Below, piece after piece: positions 24,901 through 33,511 of a DNA stretch of 64,000 bases. The translations under genes and the position numbers were made by a program. How positions within the stretch are numbered: position 1 is the stretch's first letter; each line of letters starts with the position of its first letter. The notes under the pieces were generated by a model. That model was not told the origin of the DNA, did not search any database, and saw only the letters and a list, made by a program, of their open reading frames with translations. The stretch comes from Afipia sp. (GTDB taxonomy: Bacteria; Pseudomonadota; Alphaproteobacteria; Rhizobiales; Xanthobacteraceae): positions 67,001-131,000 of the forward strand of contig JAFKEQ010000006.1 of assembly GCA_017308575.1 (NCBI GenBank), written 5' to 3'.

Positions 24901-26990
24901 TTCGTCTGCTCGACCGGGCTGGCGCGCTGCCGGTCGACCTTTACGTCAAATACTGCCGGAGAATTTCGCCGTCGTGTTTCCCGGATGTCGCTCCGGAACA
25001 GCAGATCGATGTTTCGATCATCATCCCGGCCCATGACAAATGGGACGGGACAAGAGCCTGTTTGAATTCGGTGCTGTATGCCTGCCGGGCTACGGGCATT
25101 GCTTATGAAGTTATTCTTGCGGACGACGCGTCGACGGACGACACGCGCCGCGCTGCCGAATTCTTTCCCGGCCTGAAAATTGTTCGTCAGGAGAAAAGCC
25201 TCGGCTTTCTGCGCAACTGCAATGCTGCCGCGAAAGTCGCGCGCGGACGCCGTCTCCTCTTCCTCGGCAGCGATACCGTTGTCATGCCGAATTGGCTGAC
25301 GGCCTTGATGGACGCCGCGGAAAAATATCCCGATGCTGCGATCCTGGGCTCGAAGCTGCTCAATCCGGACAGCACGATTCAAAGCGCCGGATCGGCTTTG
25401 TTCGCCGATGGGACGGCTCTGAATCTGGGACGCAGCCGGTTGCGTCACGATCCGCGGTTTTGCTTCGATCGCGAGGTCGATTATGCGCCCGATGCGTCCG
25501 TCCTTGTCACGCGCGCGTTCTGGACGGATGTCGGCGGATTCGATGAACGATTCTCTCCGGCCGGCTGCGAAGATTCCGATCTCGCCATGGCGGCACGCGC
25601 GCGTGGATCTTATGTGATCTATGTCGCGGCGTCGGAAGCCGTGCGGATCGAGCATCGCAAATACGATCCTGATCTCGCCGCGGCGTCGCAGGCCCGCCAG
25701 GTCGCGAACATCGAAAAGTTATCGGAGAAGTGGCGCGCGGAGTTATCCGAGGCTTGTCTGTCCGCTTCGATCCCCGAGCCGATCCTCGCCGCAAACGGCG
25801 AGCGCACGCCGTTGCCTGAGGCGCGGCAACGGCGTGCGCGGGGGCACCTCAACATTCTTTTCTTCAGTCCGTTTCCCTCGCATCCGGATACCCACGGAAA
25901 CCAGGTCAGTATCCAGTCGACCGGGCGTCACTTTCAGCAGCTGGGGCACAAGGTCCACTTCGTCCTGCTGAAGAGTGCGATGGTGGATGACGCAGCGATC
26001 GGGCTTATGCGCGATACGTGGGATACGTTCGACCTGTTGTACAACACCCGGCCGCTATGGGCGGACGGCAATCCGATTCCCTTCGATCACTGGTATCAGG
26101 AGGGACTGGGAGAAGAGATTGCCGCGCTGTGCCGGAAATACGACATCGATCTTTTGTTCTGCTCGTATGTCTTCCAGTCGAAGCTACTCGAATATGTACC
26201 CGGACATATCCTCAAGGTCATCGACACCCATGACAAGATGGGAAATCGATACGAGATGCTGCGCAGCAAGGGCCAGCCTCTGGAATTTTTCTCGTGCTCT
26301 CCGGAAGAGGAGGGGCAATATCTCCGGCGCACGGACGTCGTCCTTGCCAGGCGGGAAGAGGAGGCGAATTATTTCGATGAAGTTTCGGGCCGCAAAAGCT
26401 CCATCGTGATTCCTCATGTCACCAAGCAGCGGTTCATCGAGCGCGATTTCACCAAGGTTGCGAATGTCGGTGTCGTCGCAAGCGCCAACCTGATCAACCT
26501 CGCGATCGTTTCGGAACTGGTGAAGACGCTGGTCGCCCGGGAGCAGCATTCGCCCATCCCGTTTACGCTGCATATCGCTGGCCAGATACGTGTGATGGTG
26601 AAATCGCTTCCCGTCGACGAACAGAGGAATTTTCGCCGGCCCTGGATCAGGCTCCATGGCTTCGTGACCGATATCGAAGCGTTTTATCGGATGGTGGATG
26701 TCGTCATTTCGCCGGTGACGATGGGAACGGGCATCAACATCAAGACCATCGAGGCGCTGGCGCACGGCGTGCCGCTGCTGTCGACCCGGTGGGGCGCCAA
26801 GGGCATTTCGACAACAGAGCCGATGCATCTGCACGAAGATCTCGCCTCGCTGTGCGACGGCTTGTTCGATCTCTACCGCGGTCCGTCCCGTCTCAACGAT
26901 CTCGCGGCTGTCAGCCGCACGTCCTTCGAAAAATTCCATAACGACACGGTCGACTCGATCGATGCGCTGATGAAGAAGGTGAAGATCTGA
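21948..26990 (+). CDS. four-domain glycan enzyme: pyruvyltransferase-like, GT4, GT2, GT4
   Basis: A very large cytoplasmic or peripheral protein of 1680 residues (a second possible start, ATG 22008, removes 20). Residues 20-400 resemble a polysaccharide pyruvyltransferase (VVAPAGPGSKDDEG, later LLITGRWSLAHAAARQG). A linker at 440-620 carries two basic look-alike segments (RFRRSVRKRTP and KLRRSAEKRNP). Residues about 625-990 are a GT4-type transferase (FLGGFAHTPNIGA; GAGIKGKLGMAMGAGVP). Residues 1020-1265 are a GT2 transferase (SIIIPAHDKWDGT, ADDAS, AGCEDSDLAMAARARG). From 1300 on comes a second GT4 (NILFFSPFPSHPDTHGNQ; GTGINIKTIEALAHGVPLLS). It likely builds several linkages of a surface polysaccharide with the RgpF-like protein encoded next. 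Confidence 0.82.
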   Translation: MRRRFGMVFSGSTEQREERSMVGRIIVVAPAGPGSKDDEGRLLGALQVLKSVPVHLLNPETGSLWTDVLGASDDVSSVTEQQGALTDFLPNVRSTDAVLIVGADVTEGAYDPDLFLEKLDFLKETLSRGARGVIMCSLGPDVDQRIVSRLKELPTANVFLRDARSFENYAQQVGTNAEFFPDLSYVPSDLQDRHGDADLTAWISRIRERGGKIVGLNFSESMFRSFSDERTDEARSALVGSVIRGILKAAPDACFVLISNGSRAWQDHPSDDTYQTLAAGILQDFVGADRFAVQNPLRSYSDNIVLMRCLDLLITGRWSLAHAAARQGTLPLMMTGLERHRSSKDETRGMFGTIRETGSCTVDAIEDLEAAVRWVQERMPSLEGQLDQWNGIWRFEEGALRPMLLRSLGLSTAPPGGDEMFVANSRQRDVGHRLALKQSEQPPGRNAPWESPEVRQLKYERSRLQMAADALVIETDRLAHRVARTYSRPSISIERVFQRVVLKLVLLLEPVLSRRTASRFRRSVRKRTPAFFLSEWAEFAAHIGALAGLSIQVPSTPQRERANPSTVVYRLLRLLSKLSRPLSPRQAEKLRRSAEKRNPLRSHSSIAAMSSASVQSVDMIDASRARRILVADSRLPRADVSAGDRATLGVISDLCEIGYEVVFVPVDMTAMSPGLENLQALGVKVITRDSGYAEADDYIRATGGQFGAFYFVRLDVAETLLVAARQAAPDARIIFHAPDLYSLRESRGAGLSGNAAETKLAGQTKARETAILQAVDHVALVSPAEVPHVKDIVSLDKISVFPALYCSVVPDPPGYLPRQHLFFLGGFAHTPNIGAAVWFVENVWPTIHATLPDVEFHIIGAEAPEQIVELGNRPGVRFVGYVPDLDPVLASYRLSVAPLLFGAGIKGKLGMAMGAGVPSVVTTIAAEGMNIVDGYHALVRDDPALFAEAVVRLYQDENLWTRVAHGGRALVEGNFGAVANQASCLRLLDRAGALPVDLYVKYCRRISPSCFPDVAPEQQIDVSIIIPAHDKWDGTRACLNSVLYACRATGIAYEVILADDASTDDTRRAAEFFPGLKIVRQEKSLGFLRNCNAAAKVARGRRLLFLGSDTVVMPNWLTALMDAAEKYPDAAILGSKLLNPDSTIQSAGSALFADGTALNLGRSRLRHDPRFCFDREVDYAPDASVLVTRAFWTDVGGFDERFSPAGCEDSDLAMAARARGSYVIYVAASEAVRIEHRKYDPDLAAASQARQVANIEKLSEKWRAELSEACLSASIPEPILAANGERTPLPEARQRRARGHLNILFFSPFPSHPDTHGNQVSIQSTGRHFQQLGHKVHFVLLKSAMVDDAAIGLMRDTWDTFDLLYNTRPLWADGNPIPFDHWYQEGLGEEIAALCRKYDIDLLFCSYVFQSKLLEYVPGHILKVIDTHDKMGNRYEMLRSKGQPLEFFSCSPEEEGQYLRRTDVVLARREEEANYFDEVSGRKSSIVIPHVTKQRFIERDFTKVANVGVVASANLINLAIVSELVKTLVAREQHSPIPFTLHIAGQIRVMVKSLPVDEQRNFRRPWIRLHGFVTDIEAFYRMVDVVISPVTMGTGINIKTIEALAHGVPLLSTRWGAKGISTTEPMHLHEDLASLCDGLFDLYRGPSRLNDLAAVSRTSFEKFHNDTVDSIDALMKKVKI

Positions 26991-27101
26991 CGGCGCGAGA
27001 GCGTGCATGACCGGCCACTATTCAGATGTTGATTTTGGCTGAAATGGCTTTTGTGCGGAGGCTGGTCTATAGAAACTTGCCTCCGGAACCCGTGACCTGA
27101 C

Positions 27102-28331
27102 ATGCTCGATAAAGACCGGCTTCTCGAATTCGATATTTCCGATCGCGGCGGGAGCTATCTTCTTGCCGCGTGCAGGCCGCAGTCGCCGCCGTTCATTCGC
27201 ATCTGGCGCGACGATCCGGCATCGACGCCGATGTTCGTGCCGGCGGCTTCCGAAACTGAATTTCGGATCACATCACGGACGCAAGCGCGAAAGCTGTTTT
27301 GTCTGCGGGATGAAGTTGCCGTTCACGCATTCCGGCGGTGGAGCCCGCTCGACATGGCGAAATCGTTTCGCCTGTCCCGCTTTCATCCCTTCACGCGGTT
27401 TGAGGATGGCGACTTGACGATTCTCCCGCTGCTTCATCGGTCCGGGCAGGAAGGAATTGATCTGGCGCGTGCCATGCGGACCTTGGCGGAGTGGGGTGTC
27501 GGCGTTTCCATGCCCGATCTTCAGGCCACATTGAGCTATGATCTTGTCGATCATCCTGCACGCGCGCCGGTGCCGATGCCCGCGCAATTTCCCGCCATCG
27601 GCATCGTGATCCATCTGCATTATCCCGACGTGTGGCCCGATTTCGAGAAGCGGCTTCGCCAGATCACGCTGCCGTTCAAATTGATCGTGACGGTGTCCGC
27701 AGAAGATACAGCGCTGAGCGCCGGGATCCGGTCGTTTCATCCGGAGTCCAGAATCCTGGTTTATCCGAACCGGGGACGGGACGTCGGGCCCTTCATCCAG
27801 TTGCTGCGCGAGGGGCATTTCGACGATGTCGATCTGGTCTGCAAGCTGCACGGCAAGAAGTCGATGACGCTTGGCCCTCGCAGGGTCTTCGGCGACGTCT
27901 GGCGCCGATTGCTGCTCAACAGCCTGATCGGTTCGGATGACGCGGTCAGGCGCATCGTCCGCCGGTTTTGTGAGCAGCCGCGGCTGGGCATGATCGGGCC
28001 GTCGCGTTTCCGGCTGCCGAACGAGTTCCGGCATTCTCATCGCGATGTCTGGAGCAACAACGAGGAATTGACCTATCGGCTGGTGCAGCGGCTGGGAGGC
28101 TCCAGGGAAAGCTTCAAGCTGGATTTCTTCGCCGGCACGATGTTCTGGATTCGCCGCGAACTGCTGGATATCTTGAAGCCTCTCGACCTGTCGCAGAGTG
28201 ATTTCCCGGACGAGGCAGGACAGCCCGACGGAACGCTGCAACACGCGCTTGAGCGTGTGTTCGGCGCGCTGCCGAGCCTCGCGAATCCGGCGATGATTTT
28301 GGAAGACGCGATATGGCCGCCGGAGGCGTGA
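27102..28331 (+). CDS. RgpF-family (rhamnan synthesis F) protein
   Basis: A 409-residue protein. The region from residue 170 on matches the RgpF family: IGIVIHLHYPDVW, VYPNRGRDVGPF, CKLHGKKS and FFAGTMFWIRRELL. RgpF proteins take part in rhamnose-glucose polysaccharide synthesis and are thought to be glycosyltransferases. The first 165 residues are a separate domain I do not recognise. It follows the four-domain glycan gene by 111 bp on the same strand and probably works on the same surface polymer. Confidence 0.78.
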   Translation: MLDKDRLLEFDISDRGGSYLLAACRPQSPPFIRIWRDDPASTPMFVPAASETEFRITSRTQARKLFCLRDEVAVHAFRRWSPLDMAKSFRLSRFHPFTRFEDGDLTILPLLHRSGQEGIDLARAMRTLAEWGVGVSMPDLQATLSYDLVDHPARAPVPMPAQFPAIGIVIHLHYPDVWPDFEKRLRQITLPFKLIVTVSAEDTALSAGIRSFHPESRILVYPNRGRDVGPFIQLLREGHFDDVDLVCKLHGKKSMTLGPRRVFGDVWRRLLLNSLIGSDDAVRRIVRRFCEQPRLGMIGPSRFRLPNEFRHSHRDVWSNNEELTYRLVQRLGGSRESFKLDFFAGTMFWIRRELLDILKPLDLSQSDFPDEAGQPDGTLQHALERVFGALPSLANPAMILEDAIWPPEA

Positions 28332-28601
28332 CGGCTAGTCGTGCGGGAAATGGTTCCCCGCATCTGCCATCACATTGATGCGCGCGGGGCCATTTGCGTC
28401 TGGATTGAGCAGATACGTCTCTGGCCCGCATCAGCCATGCGGTCATCAAAGCCCTGTTGTGCCATTATCATTTCGACTCATTCCTGAGGCATGCTGCCTT
28501 GGTCGCCTTCAAGACCGGCCCGTTCGCGCCACGTCTATCCATCGAATGAGAACTGTTTCCAGCGAAGCCGGTTACGTCCTTTCACATTGCATGAGGATAC
28601 G

Positions 28602-30227
28602 ATGTTCACGCCGCAGCACCTGAAAGACCTGTTTCCGCAGGAGAACGACCTCAAGGCATGCAATCCGCCGCCGCCGATTCATCAGCGCGAGACGCTGGTG
28701 AACGGCGAACTCGTGCCCTGGATCGGTCCGGTCGAGACCGTCCGCTCGGCGATCTGCGTGCGCAAGGCCGACGGGTCGCTGGCACAGGTCGAACTCGGCA
28801 GCCATCCGGTCGGCGGCATTCCCGAAGCCAGGGTCGCGCTTGATGCGGCCGTCGCCGCCTACGACAATGGGCGTGGGGAATGGCCGACCATGACGGTGGC
28901 GCAGCGCATCGGCGTCATGCAGGATTTCACCCGGCAGATGGCGGCCCGCCGCGACGAGATCGTCAATCTGATCATGTGGGAAATCGGCAAGACGCTGCCG
29001 GATTCGCAAAAGGAATTCGACCGCACCGTCGAATACATCAAGGCGACCATCGACGCGCTCAAGCGCCTCGACAACGACAACTCGCGCTTCACGGTTGTCG
29101 AAGGTACCATCGGCCAGATCCGGCGCACGCCACTCGGTGTCGTGCTCTGCATGGGGCCGTACAACTATCCGCTCAACGAGACCTTCGCCACGCTGATCCC
29201 GGCGCTGATCATGGGCAACACCATGGTGTTCAAGCCGCCGAAATTCGGCGTACTGCTGTTTCAGCCGCTGCTCGAAGCCTTCCGCAGCGCGTTTCCGAAA
29301 GGCGTGATCAACACGGTTTACGGCAAGGGCGCGGAAGTCGTGCCGATGCTGCTGGAATCCGGCAAGGTCAATGTGCTGACGCTGATCGGATCGAGCCGCG
29401 TCGCCGACCATCTCAAGAAGATGCATCCGAAGGTGAACCGGCTCCGCGCCATTCTCGGCCTCGACGCCAAGAACGCGGCGATCGTGTTGCCGGATGCCGA
29501 CATTGAACTTGCGGTCAAGGAATGCCTGCTTGGGTCGCTGTCGTTCAACGGCCAGCGCTGCACGGCGTTGAAAATGCTGATCGTGCATCGCTCCATCGTG
29601 GATCGTTTTCTGACGCGCTTCACCGAAGAACTCGCCAAGCTGAAAGCCGGAATGCCGTGGGACAAGGGCGTGTCGATTACGCCGCTGCCGGAATTCGGCA
29701 AGGTCGAGCACATGACGCGGCTGGTCGAGGATGCAAAGGAGAAAGGCGCGAAGGTCATCAACGAAGGCGGCGGCGCGACCTCCGGGACGCTGTTCAATCC
29801 GGCAGTGGTCTATCCCGTGAAGGAAGGCATGCTGCTTTATCGCGAGGAACAGTTCGGGCCGATCGTTCCGGTGATGGCGTTCGACGACATCGATATCGCG
29901 CTCGACTATGTCATCACCTCCGAGCACGGCCAGCAGGTGTCGATCTTCAGCGAAGACCCCGCGACCATCGGGCGGCTGGTCGATCCGTTGGTCAATCAGG
30001 TCTGCCGCGTCAATATCAACTGCCAGTGCCAGCGCGGGCCGGATGTCTTCCCGTTCACGGGGCGGAAGGATTCTGCGGAGGGCACATTGTCGGTGCACGA
30101 CGCGCTGCGCTCGTTCTCGATCCGCTCGATGATCGCCGCCAAGCAGACCGATGATTCAAAGCGTTTGCTCGACGAGATCGTGCGCGATCACCAGTCCAAC
30201 TTCATAAATACTGGGTTCATTTTGTAG
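28602..30227 (+). CDS. gapN: NADP-dependent non-phosphorylating glyceraldehyde-3-phosphate dehydrogenase
   Basis: An aldehyde dehydrogenase of 541 residues. It oxidises glyceraldehyde 3-phosphate directly to 3-phosphoglycerate and makes NADPH. The catalytic cysteine sits in FNGQRCTALK near residue 318, the exact GapN form. The cofactor region LCMGPYNYPLNE near 185 and the general-base segment are also as in that family. ATG 28602 has GAGGA upstream and removes a 37-residue low-quality extension. It is a single-gene unit here. Assignment to GapN rather than another ALDH rests on the LVNGELVPW start and the Cys motif. Confidence 0.85.
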   Translation: MFTPQHLKDLFPQENDLKACNPPPPIHQRETLVNGELVPWIGPVETVRSAICVRKADGSLAQVELGSHPVGGIPEARVALDAAVAAYDNGRGEWPTMTVAQRIGVMQDFTRQMAARRDEIVNLIMWEIGKTLPDSQKEFDRTVEYIKATIDALKRLDNDNSRFTVVEGTIGQIRRTPLGVVLCMGPYNYPLNETFATLIPALIMGNTMVFKPPKFGVLLFQPLLEAFRSAFPKGVINTVYGKGAEVVPMLLESGKVNVLTLIGSSRVADHLKKMHPKVNRLRAILGLDAKNAAIVLPDADIELAVKECLLGSLSFNGQRCTALKMLIVHRSIVDRFLTRFTEELAKLKAGMPWDKGVSITPLPEFGKVEHMTRLVEDAKEKGAKVINEGGGATSGTLFNPAVVYPVKEGMLLYREEQFGPIVPVMAFDDIDIALDYVITSEHGQQVSIFSEDPATIGRLVDPLVNQVCRVNINCQCQRGPDVFPFTGRKDSAEGTLSVHDALRSFSIRSMIAAKQTDDSKRLLDEIVRDHQSNFINTGFIL

Positions 30228-30372
30228 TTGATACAAAGCTTACGGATGGTGCGCGCACCCGCCGTGAGATTTGCCAAGAGCCGGCATCGCTGCCGTTGGC
30301 GCTCCGTCCGGGTAACGAATTGTCAACCAATTCGTGGTTAGCAAATAGTAAACCATTCCGGAGTTCGCGCGC

Positions 30373-31272
30373 ATGACCGACCATAACGCTGACGGTGAGA
30401 TCAAGGCTTCCGCTCACGGGGACTCCGCACACAAGGACATCGCTGGAGACATCCCGGCGTCGGCAAACGAAGCATCGCTGGTTCCGGATCTGGACGAGGC
30501 GGTTGAGGCCGCGGCGAAAGCCAACGAGGCTTCGCAAGCGGCTGTTCCTGCCGAAAGACAGTTCTCCCGCGAGATCACCCTGCAGCGCCTGACGCCGCAC
30601 AGTTCCTGGGAAGATTATGCCTTCCGCGATGAGGCGAACCACACGCAGGCCGCCAATGATGCGTCAGCGGCGTCGGAGTCGCATGCGGGCCGCCGCCTGT
30701 CGATCGCTGCGATCGTCGCCATTGCGGCCGCGGTCGGAGCCATCGGCGGTTCGCTCGCCACCGTAGGCGTCGGACATTATCTGAAGGGCGATCAGACTAT
30801 GGTCACCGCCGCCGCGAAGGCGGCGGAGCAGGCGCGCGCGACGGACAGCGCAATCGCCAAGATCCATGCGGATATCGCGGCGCTCAAGAGCGGCGCTTCG
30901 GCGCAATCGGCGAAGCTCGCCGAGCGCATCGAGAAGGTCGAAAAGGCGCAGGCGGAGCCTGCCGCGAAGCTCGCCAAGCTCAGCGAAACGGTGGAGAAGC
31001 TGCGCGCTCCCGCGCCTGTTGCGGCAGCGTCCGCGCCGGAAACCACCGGCTCGATCAAGCCGGCCGCCGCGCAGCCGAACCGGCTGCCGACGGTTGAAGG
31101 CTGGGTGCTGCGCGACGTGTACGACGGCACCGCGACCGTGGTCGGGCGCGCGGGAATCTTCGACGTGATCCCGGGCGATCCGCTGCCGGGCGTCGGCCGC
31201 GTCGATGCGATCCGCCGTCAGGACGGCCGCTGGGTCGTGGTCACCAGCCGTGGCCTGATCGTCGCGCGCTGA
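30373..31272 (+). CDS. single-pass membrane protein with coiled coil, unknown function
   Basis: A 299-residue protein. The first 100 residues are acidic and probably disordered. One transmembrane helix spans about residues 111-135 (SIAAIVAIAAAVGAIGGS). A Lys/Ala/Glu-rich coiled coil follows (about 150-215), and the C-terminal 60 residues form a compact domain (GWVLRDVYDGTATVVG, PGDPLPGVGRVDAI, DGRWVVVTSRGLI). This design is common to uncharacterised envelope proteins of Bradyrhizobium relatives. The periplasmic end domain suggests an envelope role. It is not part of an operon. Confidence 0.75.
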   Translation: MTDHNADGEIKASAHGDSAHKDIAGDIPASANEASLVPDLDEAVEAAAKANEASQAAVPAERQFSREITLQRLTPHSSWEDYAFRDEANHTQAANDASAASESHAGRRLSIAAIVAIAAAVGAIGGSLATVGVGHYLKGDQTMVTAAAKAAEQARATDSAIAKIHADIAALKSGASAQSAKLAERIEKVEKAQAEPAAKLAKLSETVEKLRAPAPVAAASAPETTGSIKPAAAQPNRLPTVEGWVLRDVYDGTATVVGRAGIFDVIPGDPLPGVGRVDAIRRQDGRWVVVTSRGLIVAR

Positions 31273-31454
31273 GCGTCGTCGCGGGTGCTTATTGTTTGAC
31301 GCGTTTTCTTCACGCGAACCGGTTCCCACTTCGCTTGAAAACGCTGTGAACCCGCGATGTTTAACGCGTTTTGAATGCTAAAATTTGAGCGTTCGCTTGA
31401 ACGGACCGGCATGATCTCGCTGGCATGATGCAGCCTCTGAAGAGAGGAATGAGC

Positions 31455-31667
31455 ATGCCAGCATATCGACCGACCCCGCGCTTCAAGGTGGTTAATTTTT
31501 TCGCCTGCGATGTGATCGACATCGAGGATGCGCAGCGTCCGGCGAATGACAACACGTGCCCCTATTGCGGCGGTGTGCTCGAGCCGGGCGACAAGGCGTC
31601 CGATTGTTCGGGGTCCGGCGCATGGCCGATGATCCCGTTTCCGAAAGGCTGGGGTGCGTCCTGCTGA
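31455..31667 (+). CDS. small protein with CPYCGG motif
   Basis: A 70-residue protein starting MPAYRPTPRFKVVNFF at ATG 31455, with AGAGAGGA six bases upstream. It contains one CPYCGG knuckle and two further cysteines (ASDCSG, GASC), so it could hold one metal ion or a disulfide. No known family is recognised. It is short but has a good ribosome-binding site and normal codon use. Confidence 0.55.
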   Translation: MPAYRPTPRFKVVNFFACDVIDIEDAQRPANDNTCPYCGGVLEPGDKASDCSGSGAWPMIPFPKGWGASC

Positions 31668-31776
31668 GCAGGTCATTGCGGAGGCGTTGCGTCCGCAGCG
31701 CCGGTTGCAGGGCATGCAACGCGGCCCGGGTCCAGATCGCGCGGACCGTGAACAACAGCCGCGCGTCGCAGGATAA

Positions 31777-31810
31777 GCAAAAGTCCGATTCAGCTTTCTG
31801 AATCGGACTT
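31777..31810 (-). terminator. intrinsic terminator of the cold-shock gene
   Basis: A perfect 13-bp stem, AAGTCCGATTCAG (31781-31793) and CTGAATCGGACTT (31798-31810), closes a 4-base loop. On the minus strand it is followed by TTTT. It begins 6 bases after the csp stop codon. Confidence 0.85.
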
Positions 31811-31815
31811 GCCCA

Positions 31816-32016
31816 TCAGACCTTGAGATTTTCCGCGGATGTCTTGCCGCGGTTGGCAACTTCTTCGTATTCGACCGTCTGTCCTTCGTTCAGCGAGGCG
31901 AGGCCCGCCTTCTGAACCGCAGAAATATGCACGAACACATCCTTGCCGCCGCTGCTGGGCTGGATGAAGCCATAGCCCTTCGTCGGATTGAACCACTTCA
32001 CAGTACCTTTAGCCAT
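31816..32016 (-). CDS. cspA: cold-shock protein, CspA family
   Basis: A 66-residue single OB-fold protein that binds single-stranded RNA and DNA. RNP1 is KGYGFIQP and RNP2 is DVFVHISAV, both complete. The start is preceded by GGAGACGACGGA. A strong terminator follows at once. The 5' leader in the gap toward 32186 could carry a thermosensor, as in other csp genes, but no fold was worked out. This is a monocistronic gene. Confidence 0.95.
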   Translation of the reverse strand: MAKGTVKWFNPTKGYGFIQPSSGGKDVFVHISAVQKAGLASLNEGQTVEYEEVANRGKTSAENLKV

Positions 32017-32186
32017 TCCGTCGTCTCCAGGAGGGTAAGACCCATTTCAAGTGTCGAACCCCGCGAGGATGGCGTGTCCAACGGCCCGCACGATACGCGG
32101 GATGTGCAGTCCTTGATAGCAAAAATGGCGGGCAGCGTTGCCGCAGCGGCTGGTTTCGGTCAAACTTTGCTTAAATCTGCCGGGTT

Positions 32187-32843
32187 TCAGGCTGCTGCAA
32201 CTGCGAAATCAGCCAGAACAGCGGACAACATTTCCGCCTTTTCGACAGTATGGACCAGCAGCGGTTCGACGCGGCCGCGAATGGGGACCTCGATCCGGGG
32301 CAAATTTTCGGCAGGAAGCGCTGCCGTATTCAGCACGTCGCGCGAAACGACGACCTCGCAGGACAAGGCCTTTGTCATGTCCTGCAGCAGCGCGGCATAC
32401 ATCAGCCAGCGGCCATCCGCCTTCGCCACCCAGTAGGTGAAGAACACCTGCGAATAATCCCGGTCGATTCCGAACAGCGGCGAGGACAGACGCGTGCCGA
32501 TGAAATGCTGCATGATCAGCAGCGGGATACTGAGGCCGAACAGAAGCTGCGTGGCTTCGATGGCGGTCCAGCGGAACTGGCGGCGGACATACAGCGCCCA
32601 CAGGCCGAGCCCCATGTGAATCAGGGTCGCGCCGTAGAACACGATCAGCATCGGCCAGCTCTGCCAGAACAGCATCTGGTAGAGCAGCATGTCGTCCATC
32701 GCGCCGAGCGAGATGTTGCCGAGCGCGTGATTGAGGAAATGCGAGGTGATGTAGGCGAACAGCACGAGCCCTGCCGCCATCCGGACCTGACGGAGGCCGA
32801 TCGCGCGCCAGCGCTGCGGGGAGGATGAAGCGTTCTTTGCCAT
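32187..32843 (-). CDS. internally deleted adenylate cyclase (membrane N-terminus joined to cyclase C-terminus)
   Basis: 218 residues. Residues 15-145 are the heme-type membrane region found at the N-terminus of a group of rhizobial adenylate cyclases (SHFLNHALGNISL; LYGATLIHMGLGLWALY-like; LIMQHFIGTRLSS). From residue 158 on, the sequence is the extreme C-terminus of the class III cyclase domain (ALSCEVVVSRDVLNTAALP; IRGRVEPLLVHTV). The metal and nucleotide-binding core, and the region between, are absent, while the full gene is normally about three times longer. The frame is kept open across the joint. It probably cannot make cAMP. Whether the protein is still made as a membrane protein is unknown. 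Confidence 0.7.
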   Translation of the reverse strand: MAKNASSSPQRWRAIGLRQVRMAAGLVLFAYITSHFLNHALGNISLGAMDDMLLYQMLFWQSWPMLIVFYGATLIHMGLGLWALYVRRQFRWTAIEATQLLFGLSIPLLIMQHFIGTRLSSPLFGIDRDYSQVFFTYWVAKADGRWLMYAALLQDMTKALSCEVVVSRDVLNTAALPAENLPRIEVPIRGRVEPLLVHTVEKAEMLSAVLADFAVAAA

Positions 32844-32972
32844 GCCGTGAATCGCCGGAAGCCCGATGGAGTGCCAATGACCGTATGCCGTGTCGGACGC
32901 TTTCCGAACGGCGGGATTTTAACGGAGACACTCTGCGGATGCCATGGCCGATGGCGCATCTCAATACAAAGC

Positions 32973-32999
32973 CCCGGCTGGGTGACACAGCCGGGGCCT
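32973..32999 (-). terminator. terminator hairpin downstream of the His-rich protein gene
   Basis: GCCCCGGCTG (32973-32982) pairs with CAGCCGGGGC (32990-32999) around a 7-base loop. On the minus strand the stem is followed by TTTGTATTG. It lies 20 bases after the stop of the gene at 33020-33262. Confidence 0.75.
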
Positions 33000-33019
33000 T
33001 GTTCGCGATTGCGGAGCGA

Positions 33020-33262
33020 TCAGTAGCAGACGTTCACGGTCCGCCAGCGGATGCCGTAAGGCGTGCGCACCCGGCGCTGCACGTAGCAGCTTGCGTCATC
33101 GGCATAGCCGCCGGCGACGATCACCGGGCCGAAACCATAGCCATGGCCCCAGCCGTGACCCCAGTGATGGCCCCAGCCATGGGCGGAAGCGGCGGTTGGA
33201 GAAAGGGCGGCTGCGCCAAGCGCAACGGAAGCGGCGAGAGCAAGAGCGAGTTTGCGAAGCAT
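33020..33262 (-). CDS. small secreted His/Gly-rich protein
   Basis: An 80-residue protein with a signal peptide (MLRKLALALAASVALGAAAL..., cleaved after ASA). The mature N-terminus is HGWGHHWGHGWGHGYGFG, a His-Gly repeat able to bind metal ions. The end SCYVQRRVRTPYGIRWRTVNVCY has two cysteines likely to pair. Proteins of this make-up are common in Bradyrhizobium relatives and have no assigned function. CCAGGAG precedes the start and a terminator follows. Confidence 0.75.
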   Translation of the reverse strand: MLRKLALALAASVALGAAALSPTAASAHGWGHHWGHGWGHGYGFGPVIVAGGYADDASCYVQRRVRTPYGIRWRTVNVCY

Positions 33263-33394
33263 GGTCGTTCTCCTGGTTGCGCGATCTGCGCGGGTTGAGT
33301 GATGTCCACCCCTTGCAGATTGGTCGCGGCGTCAGGGAAACAGGTTCAACTTAGTATTTGGCGTTGAAAATGCTCGCGATTCCAGTCTCTCCAC

Positions 33395-33473
33395 CGTCAT
33401 TGCGAGGAGCGGCAGCGACGAAGCAATCCAGTTTCTTGAAAGATGGATTGCTTCGCTTCGCTCGCAATGACGG
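33395..33473. repeat. dispersed palindromic repeat B, copy 1
   Basis: CGTCATTGCGAGGAGC...GAAGCAATCCA (left arm) and TGGATTGCTTCGCTTCGCTCGCAATGACG (right arm) form a long imperfect palindrome. A second copy lies at 46072-46153. It falls between genes, like REP/BIME-type elements. Confidence 0.85.
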
Positions 33474-33511
33474 AAATTTTTGAAAGATGGTCTGCCGAAA
33501 GTTGAGAAACC

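Noticed and set aside
28572..30098. 508-residue minus-strand frame opposite gapN
   Set aside because: Antisense shadow of a strongly biased gene; low-quality composition rich in His and Arg.
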